DNA of 64,000 bases from NCBI GenBank assembly GCA_910574455.1, contig CAJSYZ010000006.1, positions 372,001 to 436,000 of the forward strand, read 5' to 3'. Source of the DNA: Trichaptum fuscoviolaceum (lineage: Eukaryota > Basidiomycota > Agaricomycetes > Hymenochaetales > Trichaptaceae). Within the stretch, counting starts at the first letter, position 1. Each line of letters starts with the position of its first letter. This document shows, piece by piece, positions 1 through 12,809 of this stretch. The notes beneath the pieces were generated by a model. The model ran no database searches. It worked only from the letters and a program-made list of their open reading frames with translations, and was not told where the DNA came from. Position numbers and translations under genes: made by a program.

Positions 1-155
1 CGAGACAAGTTCCCGCTATGCGCGAGGACGTGGTCTATGAACACGATACGCAGTTTCCGCATGGACCTCAGATCGTACATGAAAGTGTTACATTGTCTCT
101 TTGGCATTATCTACGAAATGTCGAGGACTGCGAGCTCGTACTAGCTGTTCTCTCG

Positions 156-3100
156 CTATCCACTCCTAAAGCCTCCAGTGGATAGAGATGGAGGAAGGGC
201 CCCTGGCCCGCTTCCACATGTCACGTTGATGTTGTTGGTGAGCTGCAGCTCTATGATCGATCCATTCTGGAACACATCCCACTCCAGGAAACAATTCGAC
301 TTGTACGGCTTTCCGTCAACCTTCACGCTCTTAAGTATGAGTTAGTCCTGTGATTACCTTATACCCCCGCATGTTCAGAACAAGCGACTGACCTCTACGA
401 ATACATGTCCTCCCGTTCCCGACGTCGGGTTTCCTTGGAATCCATTCGCTACAATCGTCGTCGTAGAGTTGAAGAGCGGGTTGAAGAACGATATTTGAGG
501 GAAGTAAGGTGAAGAAAGTAAGAACTGCCGGGTAGCCGGAACTGGATATAAACCAGCAAGGTAGAAAGCCGCGTAGCTTGCCATTGCACCTGAAAGCAGT
601 TCAGCCTGATATCCTTCAGATGGCATGTTTATTCTTACCGGAATCTGACAGTAATAAGGAGTTGATTAGCGACACAGGCCGTGAAGTTATCGACGTATAG
701 CTAACCGTCGTTTCCTGGCAGTCCATTCGTAGAAATGTTGAAGTCGGTCGCAATCACTTGACGAGACCTCTGAGTACTCAGACCAGGCCTATTCGCATAA
801 TGGTACATGAAAGGTATTTGCTGGGAAGGTTCGTCTGTTGCATCGAAGTATTTCTAAAGACGAAGGAAAGGAGGGAGTCAATTGTGCTGCAGTAATGCCA
901 TCAAAGCTTCAACTTGCCTGATCAAAGATGAAGTTGAGCCGATTCACAAAGTCTTCGTTACCACCCTGTAGCTCAATGAGCCTTGCAGTGTCATGTGGTG
1001 CAAACTTTGCATAATCGCCCATTAGACCGCGGAGAGATGGCAAAAAGTATGAGCCAAACCTGAGAGTACTACGTGGTCGGATAAGTCTCCGAAACACCAA
1101 AAGATTGTTAAGGCAGATACGTACTACAATCGGCGATGATTCATAGAATCCATCTCTATTTGCTGCATTCAAAAAACACGTCGACATTAAAGGATCATTA
1201 ACAGAACAGTGCCGAGGATCAGTGAAGTTGAATGTCCCATTCGCGAATCGTAGCTGAAATATATGCTCAGAGTTAGGAAGGACCTTGAAGACACGAGTTT
1301 CCATACCTGCATCATTCCTTTGACAAACGAAGGCCCTTCCGGAACAGTTATGTTTGGATTCCATACATTTGCGAAGTTGCCCGCCCGACCTTGGTACTAA
1401 AGACGCGACAATGTTGAGAACCTTATGTAAATGAAACGACGGCCACGGACCTTTGCAGTGTCATTGACGTTTCCTAGGATCTGTGCCACTTGAGAAATGG
1501 CGAAGTCACCGAAGGCATGCTTAAGGTCCGAATCAGCATGCGATAGGTTTGCGGTATAAGAGCTTTAGTACCTCTAGGGTTCGCGAGACCTGTTTCGTGT
1601 TCGTTCCGCTCGTTTCAAATATATCACTAGGGATGTAGCCTTCGTGGAATGTTATGTCAGTCAGGAGGAGTTGAGATGGCGTCGTGGTGGTTCGTACCGA
1701 GTAGCTTCCATATATTTGCTTGCCGTCCCTGCAAGTCCCAGTTCGGAGGCTGCAATTCGGCGTCGGCGAGCAAAGCATTATACAAGTCCGTCGCTGATAC
1801 GTTCAAAGAATCAACGTGCTCATGGAATCTACGTAACATAACTTCAGATTGTGTCGGAGTATAAAAGTCGCGCCGACGTACTTGACGAAGAATTCACCCA
1901 GGATTGGGTCAGCATCTGTTTGTAAGATCCGTTACGGTCCTCCGTGCAAACATAGATCATCTAAAGTACTCACTGCTTCCGCCTTGGATGAAATGCATGG
2001 CGGTCGCTCCACGACACTCGGGTAACCATCCTAATGAGTAACTAAGAACCTGCAACTTGCTTTCAGATTCAACGCGCATACCTTCATGCTGCTGTATGTT
2101 GATTTGTCCCCTAACAATGCGAGAGAATGTGACGGGATCGTGCAGAGAGAAGAGCGGGTATAGCGTCCGGAAAGTATCCCACTGTTAAAGTAAGGTTACC
2201 TCAGAGATTAAACGAGTTGGTAATCTTAGACCCTTACGTTACAGTACAAGGAGTCAAAATAAGGTTCGGTAGAGTTCCACTTCGGATTCTCGCCGGTGTC
2301 TATGAACAGAAAGGTTCAATGACTATTTCATCGTTAGGCGAGTTAATCACTTACAATCGGCTGGAGATATATGTGTTCGGTAAAGCTAGAGCTCAACTCT
2401 TCAGCACAACTCATAAATGAAAGTGTTTATCGCCCAACTCACCGACGAATAGAATAGCTCGACAGTCTCGTTGTCAACTCCCTTGGTATCCACCTGCACA
2501 CGACCCAGAAGCTCGGCCCACTGTGACTGACTCGCAGAGACCGTGCCGTCGAAATCGAAATCGGGAATCTCCTCCTCTGCATTCGCACACGCTTGGTCGG
2601 TAGAGATGAAAGAGACGCCAACGCGAGCTAGAATTGTTGTCGGTCCTCCTGAAGGTGAAGGAGGGAAGGTGAGGAGAGCCCCGAGCTCCGATATAAATCC
2701 TATGCATGCACATTAAATCCTTTCACAATGCATTAAATGAGATTATAGAACTCACCGAAATAGACTTGCTGCAAATTCGTTGTGAAACGTATAGGAAAGT
2801 TCCCAAGCCAGGCACCATATTCCGTTGGAGAAGTTATGTTGAATCCGTCGCCCTTGAAATCGAAGCAGGCGAAGACGGAATACCGGCCTGGACCGAAGGA
2901 AGCAGCGAACTCAGCACCACCTTCGGGATAACGTCAGTTCTAAAAGTGATACGGAAAGACAAAACTATGCACCAGTAACTCTACCGGTATCGGGGTCTAT
3001 ATTCATAGATGGATTAGTACTGCTCTGCTGCCCGTCATCAGTGATATCGACAACGATGCGAGGTTCCTTCGACGATGCGGGGAACGTGTATCGATGTAGC

Positions 3101-3887
3101 GCAACACGTCGGCTAGAAGTGAGTTCTACTCGAACACCAGTTGACTTCATGATATAATATAAATGTAAGCAAGCGATGCTAAAGATATAACTTTGCAGCA
3201 TACCAAATTGGTAGAGAAGTATCCTGGAGTTGAGAAGTCATCCGGAGATCCTTTATTGAAAGAGATTTAACATATCAATAAATATAACTGCATCTGCGGT
3301 AGACGACTTACCGTCTTTCAAAATCTTTCGCTGAGCCTTCCGTCCATCGATAGATGTCTGGCAACTCTCGAAAGTGGTGTTGCAAGACGCGAATGGCCAA
3401 AGCTTGAAATTGGACAGTGGAACACCCTTGCGATAATTTGGTGTTAGCTTGAGTTAACACTGACAGTTACGAAAGCGTACACCACCGGTTCCACTGTCAT
3501 GCAGCTGCGAGAATCCGGTAGCATTGAACGTCGCGTTCGCGTCATAACCCGCTTGCTATGTGTCGTCAACTTTTGTAAATGAGACATTACATCCACGCAT
3601 TTTGCTCACATTATGTGGACTATCCGTGTCCATACCGACTTTTGCCATTCCATGAGGGATTGTAGCACCTGGATAGTACATTAGTGAAATTGCAGTCGAA
3701 CTCTTAGAGCTCAAGACTCACCAGGAAATACATTTCCACCATTCGTGGTGCCGATGAAGGGATTTACTAGCTTCAAAAGGTCACTTGCCGATAGGGCATC
3801 GCTAGTGACCGTCCTTGAACTTGCACCTGCAGAATAACACGAAGAACAGAGAGCAGTAATCAGGAAGAAATTGAGTCGGTCCTTCAT
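156..3887 (-). CDS. GH92 family secreted alpha-mannosidase
   Basis: Predicted secreted exo-alpha-1,2-mannosidase that trims mannose from N-glycans or fungal cell-wall mannan outside the cell. The start at 3887 gives a hydrophobic N-terminal signal (MKDRLNFFLITALCSSCYSA). It is soon followed by the family's entry motif VNPFIGTTNGGNVFPG. Further exons carry WNSTEPYFDSLYCN joined to WDTFRTLYPLFSLHDPV, then GWLPECRGATAMHFIQGGSS, GYIPSDIFETSGTNTKQ, GGNEDFVNRLNFIFDQ and GLYPVPATRQFLLSSPYFP. These fall in the order expected for GH92 from end to end. The frame closes at TAG 156-158 after STGGFRSG. The gene is split by many roughly 50-base introns and I saw no disabling break. It is first in a run of three genes for secreted hydrolases on this strand. 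Family assignment is firm; substrate linkage is inferred. Confidence 0.93.
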
Positions 3888-4463
3888 GTCTGTCGTCAGG
3901 CTGCGTTAAGTGCGCACTCTGCTCAGGCGAGCAAGAGATGATTTCCTTCATCCTTTAAGTCACCAGGCAAAAAGGTCATGTGCCCTGATGCAGCATGGTG
4001 TAAATATGCTTCTTGGGCATGTTTCCTGAGTAGAAGCCTTCCATGTCGTATTCGAAGGTCAGTGCAAGCGAGCACGAGCTTCAGTCCATAAATAAGCCGC
4101 GGAACACAGAGATATTAGTCGTGGAAAATTGGTTCCTTTTGTGTAAGAAATATGTAGAGGCAACGATTTTAAGTGTATAGATGAATAAATCAGAAATGCG
4201 TCGAGTCTGTCGTATGTTGTGTATAGCGTGTAGCTAATGTGAATACAGACGGATGAGTTAGAAGAACTGCGAACGACTGAACGCGTCATTCAAGTTGACG
4301 CGTTGTTTGTCCTTGTATGTATACCTTTGACACGCGTTTAGACTTGCGATTTGAAACGTTCAATACTGATTACATTCAACTTGCATTCTATCATTCGCCC
4401 TACCGAAAGAGCATTCATAATGGCGTACAGTCACTTCCCAATAAAATCTTTCATCTGTCAAGA
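3888..4463. other. intergenic, GH92 promoter and S10 3' flank
   Basis: This 576-base gap lies between the GH92 start codon and the stop of the upstream carboxypeptidase gene, both on the minus strand. It should hold the GH92 promoter. The short open frames in it have no recognisable content, and I see no repeat or RNA gene. Confidence 0.6.
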
Positions 4464-6929
4464 TCAAGTCGACACAGATTCTTGCCTTCCCAGAAGGAAG
4501 GAGATGGTGTTGAATGCAGCCCATGGAACGAATTCTACAGAGAGAGTCAGCTCTATCTATCAAGCCTCGCAATCACTAGCCGAGTCAACGTACGTGGTGT
4601 CATATGCCCACTAAAGTAGAACTCGACATCTGACCGAGTTGCGAATGGCATTAGAGCAGCCATAGCATCCAAACGCGCACAAAAAAACTCACAGGTAAGG
4701 CCTCGTTCGGAGTGCGTATTTCCGAATACACCAAAGTTGTTCACAGAGAACGTCTCCGGCTCAATGGGCGTCTGAAAACCTTGCGCACCATTCCAAGTCA
4801 TATTTCTTTAGTCGTTCTTTAGTGCCTTTGCTGTCTGAGAACACTTGATGGGGCTTACTGAATGGCAATGCGAGTACCTTCTGCTACGAGAATGAAGTCC
4901 TACAGGATTGACCCCGAAGTTTAGTGGGGATCAAAGACAAGAGTGTTTGAGATATTATAGCCATACCGAAAGACCATGTACGATGACAGTCCGGACCGAT
5001 TTCTCAATCACATTCGGCAACACACTCAAAGTGGAAGGAATTGATTGATCGTTGATGGCTCGCCCTGTCGTAGTGTTGACATACACATTTGTATTTGTGC
5101 AGGCCATCCAGTTGACATGTGGAGCGTGGATCGCGTCTTGCACGTCGGTTCTATTGAAGTAAATGAATTCCTGGGTGGATCGCGGGAAACCCAGTACGCT
5201 CCCTGAACGAGAAACAAGATTAGGCAACAAGACGAAATGTGGGCTTGCTTCGAAGACTTACAGAGGTTTGGCCAAGTATCAGACACACGATAGACATCGA
5301 ATACGGGGTTCAGCCTACATCCACTTGGTTAATTATGTATATGCCAAATAAATTGGAAGCACTTACGACTGAATAGCTCTTTGGATGGGACTATGTAGAC
5401 GGCAGGACGGAACAGCGCTGAATGTCCCCTCGGTGCCGTTAGGTAGTGGAAGTTGTCCAGCGGGCGGATACGTGACAAAGTTGTCCAAGTAGTCTGTGTA
5501 CCCACAGGAGTCAGATATATTCTGCAGGGTCGCCATAAATGAGCTATTGAACGGGAAGAGGCTCGGGTGTGACTAGAAAAATCAATCGTTTAGCAACTAA
5601 CGTGAGTAGGACTTAATCTTCCGAGAGCAATATGTACCTGGATGAAACGTAGCGAAGGGATATCTTGCTGCACGACACCATAGGTTAGGGACGGGTCGGC
5701 GATCCAGATGCCCTGTAGCTTTAGGTCAAGACCCGGATGTTCGTAGATCCAGTTCGCGATATACGGGACGTCTGTACAGCATTCGTTAGTCCGAGGATCT
5801 GTAGCTCGGGTGTTTACGATACATACAGAAGCCAGCATACTGCAACATGCTCATTAGTATCGGTCAGATCGCAAGGAAAAAATAAGAGGAACGCACGCTC
5901 TCGCCCGAAAGATAGAAATTCTTGCCCTTCAGCTCGCTGAAGACATTCAGAAACTGTTCTAAGAAGCCCGTGAGTTGCTCCGCGAGCTGGTCGTCGTTTT
6001 CAATACTCGGGACGCCCTGGCTGAAACCGGTCTGGGGTGCGATAAGTCTTGGTTTATATCATCGTATAGCAGATGGACACGTACCCCGACAGGCTGCTCG
6101 ACCCATAGAACATGAGAGAGATTTGTCCATGACCACATATTGCTAGATTTATTCCAATTTAGTCAATGATTTCGGGATGGAGGTGAATGAAGAAGAGACT
6201 CACGGTGTCGGCTCAGCTTGTCCCCAAGACCAGGCTGGGGAGATACCAGAAAGTCAATTCAAGGGCTTGCCAAAGGAAACACACATGAAACGTACAAATG
6301 GGGCCATTCTCTTGCAAAAAGCCTTCCAATGACGAACAACCGGGGCCACCTAACGCAAAGACCTATCATCAATAATGCCTTTTTGCTTAGTGAAAAGCCA
6401 TACCATTGGTCCAGAAGAGTAGCTCATCCGCATGGGATGCATTGTTAGTAGGCCAAAACCTATTACAAAGTATACTGAGGTCGGATTTTTTGGAAATAGA
6501 TACAAGAACATACCAGAAGAAAAGCTTCCGCGTCTCGTTCTTCGCGCCAGAAATTGGCATGAGACCCGCCCAAGACGGACCAGCATCAAAGTTAACTATG
6601 TCAACACATCGTAAGTTCTCGTTGAACGCTTTCAGCAAAAGAGTGCGAAGGAAATCCGTACCATCAGGGATCTTCGTGCCGTCTACGAAGAACTTCTGCG
6701 CTTCTGGGTTCCTGAAGGATATCGTGGGCGGAGGGGCAGCTCGCTTCACAGGCTGGGAGTCTGGGAACGAGTCGGGTCCCAGGAAGTCGCGCAGGCGCTC
6801 CAAGCCTTCACGTTGAATGGCGATCGACTCATCCATACCGGTAAGCAAGCTCCCACCCGCCTGCGCCGAGACGCATGTCGGTAACAGCAGCAAAGCTGCC
6901 TGAGCGCAAATCTGCAGCAGGTTCTTCAT
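4464..6929 (-). CDS. serine carboxypeptidase, S10 family (first copy)
   Basis: Secreted or vacuolar serine carboxypeptidase that removes C-terminal residues from peptides at acidic pH. The first ATG of the frame (6929) begins a signal peptide, MKNLLQICAQAALLLLPTC. The substrate pocket motif [13 protein letters not shown] is split by an intron. The nucleophile lies in LSGESYAGFYVPYIANW. The catalytic Asp follows in HGLSDFILVAEGTRIAIQ. The His lies in SGHMTPQFVPWAAFNTI, which requires an intron just after ACACCAC; reading through that donor would give a false stop at 4553. With the intron the protein ends normally (FLLGRQESVST, stop 4464-4466). The exon just after the catalytic Ser is only 13 bases (5829-5841). 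All three catalytic residues are present, so the gene looks functional. Confidence 0.92.
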
Positions 6930-7842
6930 CGTCAGCAAACCTTTCGAGATTTTTTGGACGAAGAGTCCTACTTACAAGGTTTCACCCATTAAGTATGCGG
7001 AGCAGGCGCTACTGCGAGTTATTAATCTGCAAATTTCAAGAAGCATGAAGGCCAAGACAGAGCGCAAGGTGCCTTATCCAAAGCTCTTCTTCACCTTTAG
7101 ACACATGCGGTTCAGAAGAATATTAAACGATAACGAGATCACGAGATACACGGTGGAGAACGATCAAGTCCACTACCATGCGCTACCGACCGAGATATTT
7201 TAGGTTACTGGGCGGAGATGCTTGACGGTCAAAACCATTGAGAGTCTATTCCAGGAGCTCCGTTGGGTCGTAAAAAAGCGATAGGCCATGACGTTGCCGA
7301 AAGAGTGTACGTTTTGAGCACCCAATTACCACTAAATTTACAGCAGGTCCAGCTGTTCGCCGAGCATATCTTTCCTCTGCGCGTGCTGAAGAGACCCAGG
7401 CAGCGCCGTAGATCATCGAAGCCCAATGGGTTTCCGAACGGAGTCAATTCCGTTGCGCGCTTCCTTCAGGCTTCGACAGTTCCAGTCACGTTGAGTCAAG
7501 CTGCCAAAAGCTAAAAGTAGGCTCACTGCTAACACATGACGCCGGGAGAAGTATGAGAAGTCTAGAGAAGTTCAGAGGCAAGCATGGAGAGAATCCTTCC
7601 GTCATAGGATTCCCGCTTGAGCGATCCGAGCGATCCGCAGATCATTTAGATTTCTTAGATCGCTTGCATATGATCGAATATCACGGTGAGAGACGGGACT
7701 TGAAACACAAGGATCAGAAGCCCTGTATATCGAATCGTTTCAGAACTATTATTATTTTGTACATGGCCCGAGGACTTTGGTACCAGATATCCCAGTCCCA
7801 GTCCGATACGCCGATACACCTCTGCCTTCATGACTGTAAGGC
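6930..7842. other. intergenic between the two S10 genes
   Basis: This 913-base spacer separates two serine carboxypeptidase genes on the same strand. It contains open frames on both strands around 7230-7510 without recognisable motifs, convincing splice joins or similarity to the flanking S10 coding sequence. It should include the promoter of the first S10 gene. Confidence 0.5.
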
Positions 7843-9916
7843 TCATGGCACGGAGTGAAGCTGCTCCTTCTTGATAATCTGGGAGAAGATAACAAAAGCT
7901 GCCTGGGGTTGAAACGCAGGCTTTACAATTGAATGAAGTCAGCTTCAGAGCACATTTACTCGAGAGGTGACAACAACAGCTTACCACTTCGTGTCCTGAT
8001 TGGAAGACTCGCCTATAAAGCAAATGAGATCAAGTTTAATCTCCGCATGCGAAGAGTAGATCTACAAGACTCACGCAAATGAGAAATTATCCACATTCTG
8101 TATCGCAGCGACCGGTGCGCCGCCGATCGTCATGTTTGTGAAGGGAGTCTTGTGCAATGTTTCGTTCCCATACCAGTCCATGGCGAGGACAGAGGCATGT
8201 CCTCCAAGCCAATTGCAGCTGCATAGGATGTTGGTAAGTCAGAACAGCTGTACGCAACGAGCAAGACATTACTTGATATCCGCATCACCCGCCCAGATGA
8301 GCATCTTTAGTCGAGAGTTGGCAAGCGCAGAGAGTTGCGGGAGCCATGTCCGCGCATCCTTTGCGACCATCATAAGTTTCAATTATTACAGGCAAGGAAA
8401 ACTCAAACACTCACATCTCCAGTTTTCTCAAACAAACTGAAGGGCGCGTTAGGACACTCTGAATATCGTGCCTCCGCACCAATCTTCGCCATTATAGTCG
8501 TGTTCCTCAAGAAATCTACGTAGAACTCCGGTGGGAAGAGGGCGCTGGAGTTCTGTCGCAGGTCGTCGGAGTCACGGTCTCCGACAGCGGGGACGAAGAC
8601 ATTATCCACCTGTATAATTTAATTAATCAAAATTTATGAAATATATATAAAAGAGACTCACACAGAAGTTATCCGCCGTTCTACACACGCTGTTACTGAA
8701 TGTACTATTCCCTGGACCATTCTCGCCTGCAGCATCCGCGTTGCTCGCAGCATAGCACGCAAGCTCTTGGTCATGACAGCCTCCCGGCTCGAAGAACGAC
8801 TGGTTCAGCTTGGCGAGGAGCTCTGGAGACTGAAGAGGGCCATATCCCGGCGCGTTCGTCGCGAATGTTACATAGGCCTCGTTCTGAAGGAGCGGGTCGT
8901 ACCAACCACTTCAAATAGCATAAGAAAGCGAGAAAAAATTGGAGGAGGATGCGAGACTCACTTGTTGATCATCAACGCACTGACTTCAATCTTCTCCGCT
9001 TTCAGCTTGCCCTTGTTGATCAAGGCGTTTTGCTGGTCGAAGAATGTGACGAACGCCGGCCCATAGTGCCCTCCGTAGCTCTCCGTCGCGAAAATGAATC
9101 TGTAAGATCAAGTATGAGAAATGTGAGAATTAATTGGAAGTGCACGGGTCTTACTCGCGCGACTTGAACTTGCTGAATTCTCCACTTTCGAACAAAACCT
9201 GGAATGCAGTCCAGACGAAAGGTGCGGCTGCTTGCGTGCTGTTGACCGTGTCGTTTCCGAAGGAGAAGCCGGTACCGATGGGCTGATCAATGTATATCAC
9301 TGCGCTCGTCATCCATCAGAACAACAATCATGCAGATGAGATGAAGACATACTGTTACTGATGTTGTTCCAGCTGAGAATACAGATATTGAGTTGAGTGT
9401 TACACTGCTGTATGGAACCCAACACTCACCTGAAAGGGTTCAAGACGGTGGTTTGACCGTCTTCCAGAACATGACAAGGCCCATTTTCTAGCGGCAAATT
9501 CAAATTTAGCAAGACATGACCTTTCTTTCGCTGCCAGGACCGACCTTGGAACAACCCGATCATGGATGAACATCCGGGGCCACCGTTCAGCCACAATGTG
9601 AACGGCGCAGTCTCTGGGTTGTGCCTTGCCTCGAAGAACCAGAACCACTATGTGAGGCAGATGTAAGTCAAGTTGTGATCAGATCCTTCCAATGACAACG
9701 ACGCACCATGGACATGTTCGTCCCCACATCGATATACCCAGAGATTTGCCCCACTCCCGGCGTCGTCTCACATACGCCCGAATCCTTCACAAACCGCAGC
9801 TTCGCGTCCGCCAAGCTGCGCGATTCAAACTCATGCTTTGTCGTTGTTATGAGAGGAGTAGCCGCAGCCGAATACAAGCCAGACAGCAACACGGAGGCAA
9901 AGAGGAGACTCTTCAT
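7843..9916 (-). CDS. serine carboxypeptidase, S10 family (second copy)
   Basis: Second secreted S10 carboxypeptidase, clearly diverged from its neighbour. The start at 9916 opens with signal peptide [19 protein letters not shown]. It is followed by a CPY-like lead-in ([20 protein letters not shown]), the oxyanion segment [16 protein letters not shown] and [13 protein letters not shown]. The nucleophile is in [15 protein letters not shown], the Asp in [16 protein letters not shown] and the His in [14 protein letters not shown]. The last join uses an intron after GGACACGAAGTG and ends in [14 protein letters not shown], with the stop at 7843-7845. GDADINCNWLGG is the form seen in fungal carboxypeptidase Y-like enzymes, whereas the neighbour has HGLSDF. 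The two therefore represent different S10 subgroups rather than a recent tandem duplication. All catalytic residues are intact. Confidence 0.93.
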
Positions 9917-11098
9917 ACGCGCTATCGCTCAGACCAGGAAACCGAGAACCTGTACTGCATCTTGGTGAGCATTCAATTTATAGATTTGTCGGTTTCAAGC
10001 TATTTCAAACAACTCCCATCGCATCGGAGAAGTCGAAACTCCCGAAAGCGCCATGAAGCCCGGACGCATTCTAGAAGGGGAATATAAATTGTGCTCACAA
10101 GGCTTGCCCGCTTCTCATCATTGTCCCTAACGTAATGGTACCCGAGTTCGCTACTAATCATCGCAGTTCCTCCCCATAGCTCTTATCCGAACACTACTGC
10201 TCCTCCAGAGACGAATGTCATTGGGAACGAGCGATGGGCGTCTTCAAGGTTAGTGAATGGTGGGCACAGCTTCCATATGGTGCAGCGTGTACCAATACGG
10301 TGTCGGGTATATTTTTGGCGAGATAACGAGAATTCGAACACGCCGGGAGCTGAGCGAGGAGACGGCAGCTGCACGCGAGTAGCAGCAAGCCAGCTCTCCT
10401 CGTGGTTGGCAATTTCGAGAATATCATCGTCCTCGCTCGGGCCATGGGCGAATGAAATGCATCTCAGCAAACGAAATTTGAAAGACGATGGTAATGCCGC
10501 GCGCCATAAAGCTTTCGCACTTTTGCATTTATCTCGAGACGTCGTGGTCGATGGTGAAGAAGCTGAATTCAGTCTCGTTGCTGTAGCACGCTGCCGTCTG
10601 TTGAAGAAAATGCTACCACAAAGGAAAAAGTTGTGGAAAGTTTAATGACAGGTTCTTGTGAAAGGAGCCCTTTAGCTCACAGAAATGATGCCTGCTCTTG
10701 AGTCTAAAGTGACTTGGGGTGCCGAAGGGTTGCAAGGAAAGACTCTTTTGCGAGACTTTTCAGGCATTGAAAAAGAGAAGGTGGGTGGATTGCAAAATAT
10801 TTGAGGTCTCAAACTCTGTCCTTGTTGTTGTCGCGGTCAATGATGAAGAGACACGACGTGTGATGTTCGCCGACGCCATCGCGAGTCCACTGGAAGAATG
10901 ATCACGTGATTATCACGCCAACTTAAACGCGTCCGAGTCGCATCGCGGGCGTTCTAGTTGTTGTTCCTAACGACGACACTACGATACGCCTCCTATCGCT
11001 TCAATCCCTTTCCTTTATACTCATTTTTTCTTGTCTTTACAATATTTCTTATATCCCTCTGTGCCGAGGAAGAAGAGTACAATTGAAGAGATTAAAGA
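9917..11098. other. intergenic with unassigned open frames
   Basis: This 1.18-kb gap should hold the promoter of the second S10 gene (just right of 9916) and the 3' end of the DLH gene. Between about 10183 and 10645 both strands stay open for 130 to 150 codons. The minus frame has no ATG near its beginning and neither product resembles anything I know. No repeat or RNA gene is evident. Confidence 0.45.
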
Positions 11099-12133
11099 TT
11101 ACAACTTGTTCAAGAAAAACGTCGCCGTAGCCTTGAACGCGCCCTCCTTCCCAGCCTTGACCTTCGGGTCGCTCATATCTCCCCGCACAGCGAATCCATG
11201 TCTGCACCCCTCCCAGTACGTCCTCTCATACCCTGGCTTGTACTTACCTCCGCCCAAAATCTCATCAGCGATCTTCTGAGACTCTGGGGGGAACTGAGGG
11301 TCAACTTCGCAGGTGTTGAAGAGCACGGGGGCGTTTGACTTCTCGACCAGTGCATTGAGATCATCAGGAACACTCAGCCGAGACGGGTGTGTGAAGACGC
11401 CGGCCTTGATGGTATTGGCGAGTGCATAGTCCCTAACGAATGGGGCTGAGCAGTGAGGCAGACATCAGAATGTTTTGATCGTGGACAACATCACAGTGAG
11501 CTCGCACCTCCGTAACAAAATCCAACCGCACCGATCGTAGTAATTCCTTTCTCCTTCAGCGCCGCAACAGCCTTGTCAGCAAACACCTTTGCTATGTCGA
11601 ATCCGTGTTTGGAGAACCAGACCTCCCTGTTAAACTTATCGCAAAAGGTCACTATAGAGGCGTATACGGATCAACTGCACGCAACGCACGTTCGGGTCGC
11701 TCATCGCGTTCTCCGGAATCGGGTCGCCATCAAAGTAATCGACTGCGTATGTCTGAAGGCCATTGCGTGCGAAGTCGTCACACTATTCGCTGGTAAGTAA
11801 ACGCTCACACCATCGATCCACAATCCGACTGACTAGTAGCTGAAAGGTTTCCTTCAGTTATCAATATTCCAAAAATCCGCCATCAAGACCTCGTACCTTA
11901 TTATTGTTGAGTTGTATCCCAAACACATCTACAATGTTGTCAGCTTCGCGATGCGGTCCAACAATATTGGCACACGCACCGCAGAAAAACAGCACGGCCT
12001 TGTCCTTCGCGTACTCGACGCCTTCCGGGGGTATAGCGACATACACATCAACGTCTCCAAGCTTCTCGACTTTACCGGTGGGTGTACCCTCGTGCGTGAC
12101 ACCCGACACACATTCTTTGCACAAACCACTCAT
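11099..12133 (-). CDS. dienelactone hydrolase family protein
   Basis: Cytosolic alpha/beta hydrolase of the dienelactone hydrolase (DLH) family. The family is named for carboxymethylenebutenolide hydrolysis, but most fungal members are uncharacterised esterases. The start at 12133 gives MSGLCKECVSGVTHEGTP, the usual fungal N-terminus with paired cysteines. The catalytic triad is visible as Cys in AVGFCYGGAPFV, Asp in LFNTCEVDPQFP and His in WEGCRHGFAVRGD. Two joins needed care: FFC to DVFGIQLNNNK, and NNNKLL to CDDFARNGLQTYAVDYFDGD across a 51-base intron. The protein ends KATATFFLNKL at 11099, about the usual 250 residues. It is divergent from the adjacent oxygenase gene, sharing a 676-base intergenic promoter region. 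Confidence 0.92.
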
Positions 12134-12809
12134 GATTCTCGTCTGATAGCGACTCGGAAGGTTCGGACTCGAATTCGATTCGGATGGATCTTTGCACTTG
12201 TGTACTTGAAGTGATGAGCTCGATGGAGGAGTTGAGAGCGCAAAGAGGTGAGAGTAGCCAATGTTGCGGATGAGGATCCCTAGCCATTGATGTCACTCTT
12301 ATAGCTCTGGACGTGCTATGGGATTCCGAGCCTGAGGCATGCGCATATACTCGCAGACCAATAATAGACCCTGTCTAATGTCCGGATTAAGAAAAGGCCC
12401 GTTCCGTCCGATAAACTCGTATGTACATCGTCGATTTGCTGACAAGGTCATGCTGACGTTCACAAAGTTCGAGCCCGACGACAAGCTTTACTGAGGGCTG
12501 CTATTTTTTTGCTGGAGACAAACGCAAGATCGTTGTTCTAGAGAAGCCTCTTAAACTCTGCTTTGCTGAAGTTCACGCTCGTCTGGTCAGCTGGCCATGG
12601 GGCTTTGATAAGGACTAGCTCTCACAGATTGTCTTCGGCCTCATTGGTGGACCGATGGCGTGCTCTCATGAACGCATAACGTGCTACTTATAGCTGGGTA
12701 TGTCTTTAAAGACATTGCACTACTCAACTCGTTTCGCAACTTGTCTCTCCAGCTTGGACCCGACCTATACGCGTGCAGAGCCGATCAACACCCAGGCAAA
12801 TTTGCAAGG
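12134..12809. promoter_or_regulatory. divergent promoter region between DLH and oxygenase
   Basis: The DLH gene reads left and the first oxygenase gene reads right from this 676-base segment, so it must contain both promoters. I see no obvious TATA box pair. Short open frames inside lack recognisable motifs. Confidence 0.5.

Noticed and set aside
1..155. 48-codon plus-strand frame open from the window edge
   Set aside because: Unrecognised and lies in the 3' flank of the GH92 gene.
4553..4801. Carboxypeptidase ending at 4553 with an unusual tail after SGHM
   Set aside because: Removing an intron after ACACCAC restores the canonical SGHMTPQF ending and a stop at 4464.
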